Below, in pieces: positions 57,960 to 64,000 of a DNA stretch of 64,000 bases. The notes under the pieces were generated by a model that was not told the origin of the DNA, did no database searches, and saw only the letters and a program-made list of their open reading frames with translations. Both the position numbers and the translations under genes were made by a program. This DNA comes from Zerene cesonia (taxonomy: Eukaryota > Arthropoda > Insecta > Lepidoptera > Pieridae). Each line of letters starts with the position of its first letter. The first letter of the stretch is position 1. The stretch spans positions 3,282,247-3,346,246 of the forward strand of contig NC_052127.1 in the NCBI RefSeq assembly GCF_012273895.1. Reading direction: 5' to 3'.

Positions 57960-58150
57960 TTTTTTTTTATTTTACAGCCGACAATAGAGCTGGTGGGACG
58001 CCTGATGGTAAGCGCTACCACCGCTCATGAACATTTGGAGAAGTATAAGGTCCATTGCAGACCGTACGCCTCTTCAAATGGATTGCCGACTTTTTGGGAC
58101 GGGATTAAGAAAGGATTGGCGATAGGAATAAAGGAAAGGACTGGGAAAGC
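57960..58150 (-). mobile_element. Poly(A) retroposon, 5'-truncated, GGACGCCTGATGG sub-variant
   Basis: Poly(T), ACAGCCGACAATAGAGCTGG, GACGCCTGATGGTAAGCGCT, an inverted pair around GAGGCGTACGG, and GGATTGCCGAC match the 16060 sub-variant in reverse. It stops in the AAAGGACTGGG block. Confidence 0.7.
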
Positions 58151-59249
58151 TAAGGCAAAACGCTGTAACTCTCTTCTCTCAGGCTTGTTTGTTCTTTGAT
58201 ATAGAAAATATCATTTATTTCTAGTAATATGTACTGGTAACAATTGCTCTTTGGCTTAAAGTTACAAGGCTGCGTTTAAATCTCGTTTGAAGCGCGTATA
58301 CGAGTTATCTGCGCGTTTAAATTATCCTGTGTGCTAGGGGACTGATTTACGACTTAATTTCAAAACGAATATACTTTCACAATAATTTGATGAGTTTTAG
58401 AGTTTTATATATTAGCTAGAGATAAAATATTTCACGTTCCAAATATCACAATGTTTCGTTAACTGATAGTTTCGTAATAAGACATAGATTTTTAAACACT
58501 TTCACCAAAATTGCTTTTTGTCTTTTTTAGACCACCCTTGTTAACTCACATTAAACTATTTCCCAGTCTACCCCCACCTTTCGCTGTACCTATTCGGTTA
58601 CAAGCGCTCGCGATACTAATGTCAAATTCCACGTATTCTTTAGCCAAATTGCCCCCGCGCTAACAGAGTTGTAACACGTCTTGGCCCTAGTTGGGACCCA
58701 TTGTTGCTTGAAACGATTGTGTTTTACCGGTACTGTTATATTTATTTTGTAAGCAATGGAAAATCTTGATTACATGTTGCCACCGTTAGGCACAAAAAGG
58801 GACTGTCGCGAAATTCGCAGTTTATTGTTGCTTCATTTTATTTTCACGTTTTTGTTTTTTTTTTTTATATAAATGACTCTGCCTTCGTATATTTAGTTGT
58901 TACAATGATACGAATGTACATCAACTATGTATTCAGTAGAATTTAAGTTTGAATATGATTACAAATTATTGTAATTCAATTAATCATTTAAATTGAGGCC
59001 AACTCTTAAGCGTATATGTACATATTTGAGTGTGGTGGTGATCACTTCTTCTGATGTCTTATTCCCTTTGCTAGCACTGCACTAAATAGAAGTGTCTAAT
59101 ACTTCCGTGGGTACACGGCGCAAGCTGCTCACACATTCAAACTTACGAGGGCCAAACAATAAATCTAAACCCATAACAAATGAAATGTATGTAGTAGGTT
59201 AAAAGTTAGTTAATATCAGTAATACCATAAATAAAATCAAATTCTTCTT
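58151..59249. other. No gene recognised
   Basis: Contains a 14-T run near 58857 and nothing else identifiable. Confidence 0.5.
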
Positions 59250-59466
59250 TGTCGTGTCGCTCTTGACAGAGCGGTCGTGGTCTTCATGTGGTATCAGATG
59301 TAACCCACTTCACGATATTCCGCCATCTTTCTGTTTCCCATCATTCTGCTACATTCGTGCAGCGGACCGCCAACAGCAGTTTTGTTCGGTCCATCGCATG
59401 GGTGAACGTCCGCGTGTTCTACTACCCTCCACTGATCCTTGTAGCACAATACGCTCTATAGATCTC
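59250..59466 (-). pseudogene. RTE-like LINE reverse transcriptase C-terminus
   Basis: The minus strand encodes VEGSRTRGRSPMRWTEQ and, in another frame, ETERWRNIVKWVTSDT. This fits the E-G-x-R-x-R-G-R-P-x-x-R-W-x-D ... D-R-x-x-W-R-x-I-V tail of RTE-type and similar endonuclease/reverse-transcriptase LINEs. At least one stop and one frameshift break it, and no catalytic domain is present. Confidence 0.65.
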
Positions 59467-59869
59467 TAATTTCTTCGCAAAAAATCAAATAGAAATACGT
59501 TAAAGAAAAACGAAAAGGATAAATGATTAATCTTCCGAATCACCGCTTCATTAATACAGACGATCGTACATTTAACTCAATTACACAAAGTTTTGCGCCT
59601 AATTAAAATCTTAAAATTAATTACGCGTTATGAATGAAACGTGACTAATTTTCTTAATTATTCATTCATTTCCTAATGGCGCGTAATAAAACTGTGATTG
59701 CTAAGATTTTGTAGGCGTAGGCTTTTGTTTCAATTTAATGATTCAATTATACCACTGGTTTTGTAAATATTGAATTATACTTAAATGAAACTCGAATTGA
59801 CAATGTAACTGAATTGAAATTGAAAACATAATCCTACTATTATATCCTATCCTATCCCACTATGTCCTA

Positions 59870-60069
59870 TCCTACTAATATTGTAAATGCAAAAGTTTGT
59901 AAGGATGTGTGTGTGTTTGTTGATCTTTCACACAAAGACTACTGAACCGATTGCAATGAAATTTGGTACGTAGACAGCTGGACAACTGGAATAACATATA
60001 GGAAACTTATTATCCCGATATTCCTACGGGATTCGGACTTACGCGGGTGAAACCGCAGGGTGCAGCAAG
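59870..60069 (+). mobile_element. Lep1-type Helitron (family A), plus orientation
   Basis: It begins TCCTACTAATATTGTAAATG and ends GCGGGTGAAACCGCAGGGTG with CAGCAAG (CTAG changed to CAAG). The only family A copy in the window on the plus strand. Upstream, 59831-59869 holds TCCTAT-rich repeats echoing its 5' terminus. Confidence 0.8.
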
Positions 60070-60459
60070 TTATTTATAATATATAAGTAAATCACCTTCC
60101 ATGATTCAGAACTGGACCAAATTATGAAACAATAAGTTACAAAAACCTTTTTTCTTTTTTTGGAGACGGCTAAAAATTGACATAGATGACTAACTTTGAG
60201 ATATTTAAAAGGAAATCTGTTTTCAATAGATTTTCTCCCCTCTCTTAGGTTATTTATTTAGGTACCCATATTCATTTTCAAGTAAATTTACTGGTGCTTA
60301 TTTGTTTAACTATGTCGCATCCCGTCTCCGCTCGGGCTATCTTAGAAAAAAAAAAAAAAAGTTTTTTATGATACAGGATACATAATGTAGCTTTCTGGTG
60401 GTGAAAGATTGAATAGAATTGAATCAGTTATTCATTCATGGGTAGTCAATTGCCTTAAA
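60070..60459. other. Retroposon and Helitron scraps
   Basis: CGCATCCCGTCTCCGCTCGG with a following run of about 15 A (to 60360) looks like a short retroposon 3' end. GGATACATAATGTAGCTTTC with TGGTGGTGAAAG (60376-60407) is a Helitron-like body fragment. Confidence 0.4.
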
Positions 60460-60769
60460 AGCAGTGGTGGCTCAGTGATGAGAACCTCGGACTTCAAAAA
60501 TCGATAAGTCGGGGTTCGCGACCGCAGGAAATAAATTGATTTTTCAATTTATCTGCACATGTAGATAACATCACCACTGCTCGAAACGATAAAGGAAAAC
60601 ATAGTGAAGAAACCGGCATGTAAATTAAAAAGAGAGAATTAAAAAGCTCGACGACATGTTACATCTGCCAACCCGCACTTGGCCAGCGTGGTAGATTATG
60701 GCCTGAACCCTCATAGGAGGCCTGTGTCCCAGCAGTGGGAACATATATGGGCTGATGATGATGATGATG
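60460..60769 (+). mobile_element. tRNA-derived SINE, full-length, (ATG)n tail
   Basis: The head GTGGTGGCTCAGTGATGAG fits a Pol III A box, and GGGGTTCGCGACC fits a B box at the proper spacing. The body and 3' tail (GGCCTGAACCC...GTGTCCCAGCAGTGGG...GCTGATGATGATGATGATG) match the 6990 copy in the opposite orientation. No clear target-site duplication was seen. It is one of the best-preserved SINEs here and a good family reference. Confidence 0.85.
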
Positions 60770-61424
60770 TATTTCTGATACCGCTCGGTCTGATTTGGTC
60801 AATGAATTCCGGCCGCACGCTCTTAAATTGCTATAGCTTATTTGTGTGAAAGTCTTATAAGTCTTATCCTCTAGTTCGACTGACCTTTGACCATTTTTTA
60901 TAATATACATTACCAAATTAAGAGAAAGCTTCTCATGATACTCACGTTGTGGAGAAAGCAAAAGGGAGCATCCTACACCAGTCCAGTAAGGCCTCCATCG
61001 AATGACGTTGGAAAGTTGTATATATACTGTGTAGCGAAAAACTTTCACTTGCACGATTTAGAAACGTCACATCAACGTTTCCCTTATTTTGCCCAGCGAT
61101 CTTGAAACTTTAAAGCCATCCTACCCAAAAATGTAAATATGTCCCAAAGGCCGAAAACAACAGTTTGTGCCTTAATAACTGAGGGTTTTAACTGACATAT
61201 ACGTTAATAGGGTCCCACCACAGCTTTGTATAAGACGCAAAAATAAGAGGTTGTTAGTTCGGGTATAAACATGTTATTTAAGATCCTTTAACAACAAAGA
61301 TATTATGTTAAACCGTTATTATGTTGATATAATATATACCTACGGCAATTTATACGGTTAAATTGCTTTAGAGTTAAATCTATCAAAGGTTATGGAAATA
61401 ATCCGTTTTGTTTTTCCGTGTATA
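60770..61424. other. No gene recognised
   Basis: No element ends or domains seen. Confidence 0.5.
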
Positions 61425-61586
61425 AAACAAAGACGCTTTCTCTGTCTCTATGTCCCTAAGTATGCTTAAATCTTTAAAACTACGGAAAGATGTAAGAATA
61501 TATTATGTATTACTATAATATTATCTATTAAACTGCTCCGATTTTAACTCGTGTGAAGCCGCGGGTAAAAGTTTTGTTTTGAAGCT
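61425..61586 (+). mobile_element. Helitron-like repeat (family G)
   Basis: AACAAAGACGCTTTCTCTGT, TATGCTTAAATCTTTAAAAC and CTGCTCCGATTTTAACTCGT with GTGAAGCCGCGGGTAAAAG. Shorter inside than 48138 because the central part is deleted. Confidence 0.55.
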
Positions 61587-61612
61587 CAATGTGTTATATG
61601 CAGAACTGTTGT

Positions 61613-61785
61613 TAGCAGCTTCACCCGCGTAGACATAAAAATCTGCTTCGTTAATTTTGTCCCTATTTTATGCCCTTGATAGTAGAATTATACCTACATT
61701 ATAGTGTTTATCTGCAATCAATATTGGTCCAACAGTTTGAGCTATGCGTTAATAAATTAGTCACTCATCCACCTCTGCGATTTAT
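61613..61785 (-). mobile_element. Helitron-like fragment
   Basis: TAGCAGCTTCACCCGCGTAG resembles a 3' hairpin region. TTGGTCCAACAGTTTGAGC and TATGCGTTAATAAATTAGTC match a common lepidopteran repeat body. Confidence 0.45.
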
Positions 61786-64000
61786 TTATTAAGACTTAAA
61801 TTATTTCCAGTTTCAAATAAACCATTTTTAACACGAATGATTAAAACAATATCATTTCACCCTCAGATTCCATATTATACAATATTCCAAAAACGTTATA
61901 GAAGGATGTTTCTAGTATCTATTATTACTATATACTATTATATACTTTTAAATATGCGGAAATTAAGCTCAGTTTGGTTACAAATCTCTTCAGACCCTTC
62001 CATTGCTTCCCTTTTAAAGAAATTCTCTTCATTTAAATACTATCGCTTGATTAAACAATTTCTTCATCTTTATTGAAGCCTACTGCGACGGTTGTCGTGA
62101 AGCGATGAAAATTAATGTATTTAATTAAATTCTTTGAATATTTGCATTCCAGTCTTTAAATCAAATTTATTAATTATCGGATCGCTGATTAGACTTGCCA
62201 TGTACATTTGTAAGACAAAGTTATAAAAAATCAAACGATTTTTACAGCTCTTTTACTTCCTATATTTAAACTTTGTGGAATGAATTAGATACGTACATTT
62301 CAAACTATTAAGTGGTAGTTTCTTTACGCTATTATAACGCTTGCGTTGTATTCGATAGCTTCTAGTGTTTTCCATTCATTTAAATAACAAGCCATTTAAA
62401 TACATATATACTGTACTCTGTATACTCTGTGTAGAAACTGGTGAGAGCATTTCATTGATTCCATAAGTGTGTTAATTTTTATTTAACATTTATATTACTG
62501 TTAAATACTTAATAAATTTATCAGACTTTGTTTTTATAGAAGTGTAACGGAAAGTATTGTCAAGACACAATAATAATTAAAAAGGAAGGTTTATCACGAA
62601 CAAAAAGTCTGCCCACAAATATTTATAATATAAAACAATACAATACTTAAAACTGTAACTGATCAGAAATTCGGTAAACTTCGAGACGAATCCTGTTTAG
62701 ATAGAGGACAAATTCCAGTAAATTTTAATTAATTTCCAACCTCTCCATCATTGAAGTACCTCCTGCACCTGCCACGGTACTAAATAAACTTTGGGTATAA
62801 CATATTCTGTTAGTTTGAAATCGTGGGGATGTAGTTTATCACTTTGCGTCAAACGATCCATTATACTACCATAGTACAAAGAAGTATACAGTAGTACAAC
62901 GCCTTTGGACGACTAGATAGTAAAAGATAGTAAAAACAACGTCTTGACAATGTCGCGTTGATACAACTTAATAATACACAACAATATAATTATGATGATT
63001 CCTAAACGCAGATCTTTCTAAGACGGGATGACAATTTGCAATATCTCACGGCACATGAAGCAGTATGATTTAAGATTTTACAGTACCGTAATTAGATACC
63101 ACCTTTATTCCCTTTTAGAAATTCCAATAATATCATATACATCAAACGGTAAAACATATACGCGGCATTCCCTTAATAATGTCCCGAGCTACTAACAATT
63201 ACTGGTAATAAAACAAAGGTAGCTCGGGCATCTCAGCATCTCTCCCACGTTTCGCCATGTGCCCCCAGCACGATTGATCTTTCTAAAAGTCTTCGTTGAA
63301 CAACTGCATGGCTTATTAGACTGTGATGCTATGTAGTAATATTTAGTTTACCTCTCGTTGAATATTCCGGTAGATGAAATAATAATTCCATATTTGCGAA
63401 ATTATATCATGATCTTTTGTTTCTGTGCTGTAATTTCACTGAGTTATATTGTGTCTGACAGTAATTATGAATACATAGTTATGTCAATGTATTATTCATA
63501 CTAAAACTGCTAGCTTTGCACCCCAGGCTTCCCCGCGTGGTCAAAAAAAATTCCTATCAGAATGTGATGTTTCAAAATCATATCAATAACTCGAGTCTGA
63601 AATGACAACCGAATATACCTTCACATTTACATTACAGGACAGTAAGGACTAACTATCATAGCGAAAATTATTTATGTCATAAATATGTTAAACCAGGAAG
63701 AAACGAAACAACCCACTGGCTATTCTATCTAGCTTATCTTTTATAGAAATGGATTTAAAGATAAAAATAAACTACCAAACAAAATCAGTAACATCAGTTT
63801 ATAAGTTCATTCACAATTCAAAAAGTTGGTATGAGTTTCGATGATGTCGGATATATTCTGTAACAAAGGAATCTGAGTGGCAAGTGGAAGCAGAAATGAG
63901 CGGACTTACACGAAACACACGGTGCGATAAAGGGCGCAATTCTAATTGTAAGTAATTGAACCATATTTAAAAAAATACGCCAGCTAACAAAATTTGAGAG
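61786..64000. other. No gene recognised, apart from a Helitron end at 63510
   Basis: AT-rich, small open frames only (for example 61837-62076, no motif). Confidence 0.5.
63510..63580 (-). mobile_element. Helitron 3' end fragment
   Basis: CTAGCTTTGCACCCCAGGCT with TCCCCGCGTGGTCAAA is a family B-like 3' terminus; the rest is not recognisable. Confidence 0.45.

Overview
The window looks like intergenic or intronic DNA from a moth or butterfly (Lepidoptera). It is AT-rich and has no convincing host protein-coding exon on either strand. It is packed with short mobile elements of types common in lepidopteran genomes: non-autonomous Helitrons of the Lep1 type (5' TC...ACTAATATTATAAA, 3' hairpin plus CTAG), tRNA-derived SINEs with (ATG)n tails, and poly(A)-tailed retroposons ending in a CATCAGGCGAACCACC-like motif. 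The species cannot be named from this. A run of 1000 N at 43585-44584 is an assembly gap of conventional size.

The only genes I would defend as functional are three identical 73-nt elongator tRNA-Met(CAU) genes, at 5068-5140 (-), 41639-41711 (+) and 47215-47287 (+). Each is followed by a Pol III T-run. Everything else with coding character is a decayed transposon: an LINE C-terminus (15242-15388), a LINE reverse-transcriptase end beside the gap (44585-44785), an RTE-like LINE C-terminus (59250-59466), and hAT transposase remnants (26034-27000).

Layout. 1-10 kb holds TG and ACAT microsatellites, a LINE 3' UTR, the first tRNA-Met, a full tRNA-derived SINE and Lep1 Helitrons. 10-13 kb is a dense Helitron/retroposon cluster and includes a short retroposon with a perfect 16-bp target duplication. 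15-24 kb contains a Helitron split by a retroposon, many retroposon fragments and several Helitrons. 24-28 kb holds a second short retroposon with a perfect target duplication and a 1.29-kb hAT element with a perfect 8-bp target duplication, itself interrupted by a segment bounded by inverted repeats. 28-41 kb is sparser, with a small MITE and long stretches where I recognise nothing. 41-50 kb contains two tRNA-Met genes, a chimeric Helitron, the gap inside a LINE, and a head-to-tail Helitron pair. 50-61 kb carries nested LINE/retroposon insertions, a retroposon copy with an internal inverted duplication, a snap-back SINE insertion with a 13-bp target duplication, and a full tRNA-derived SINE. 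61-64 kb is mostly unrecognised AT-rich DNA.

The best candidates for something under-described are (i) two related short retroposons at 11957-12090 and 24194-24360. They share a stem-loop with the same type of 7-nt loop and a compensatory base-pair change, and both inserted at sites ending in the same octamer GGAATGAT. (ii) The snap-back SINE at 53458-53596 has the layout expected of twin priming. (iii) The Helitron at 42504-42690 joins the 3' end of one family to the body of another. No CRISPR array, operon, riboswitch or bacterial-type system is present.
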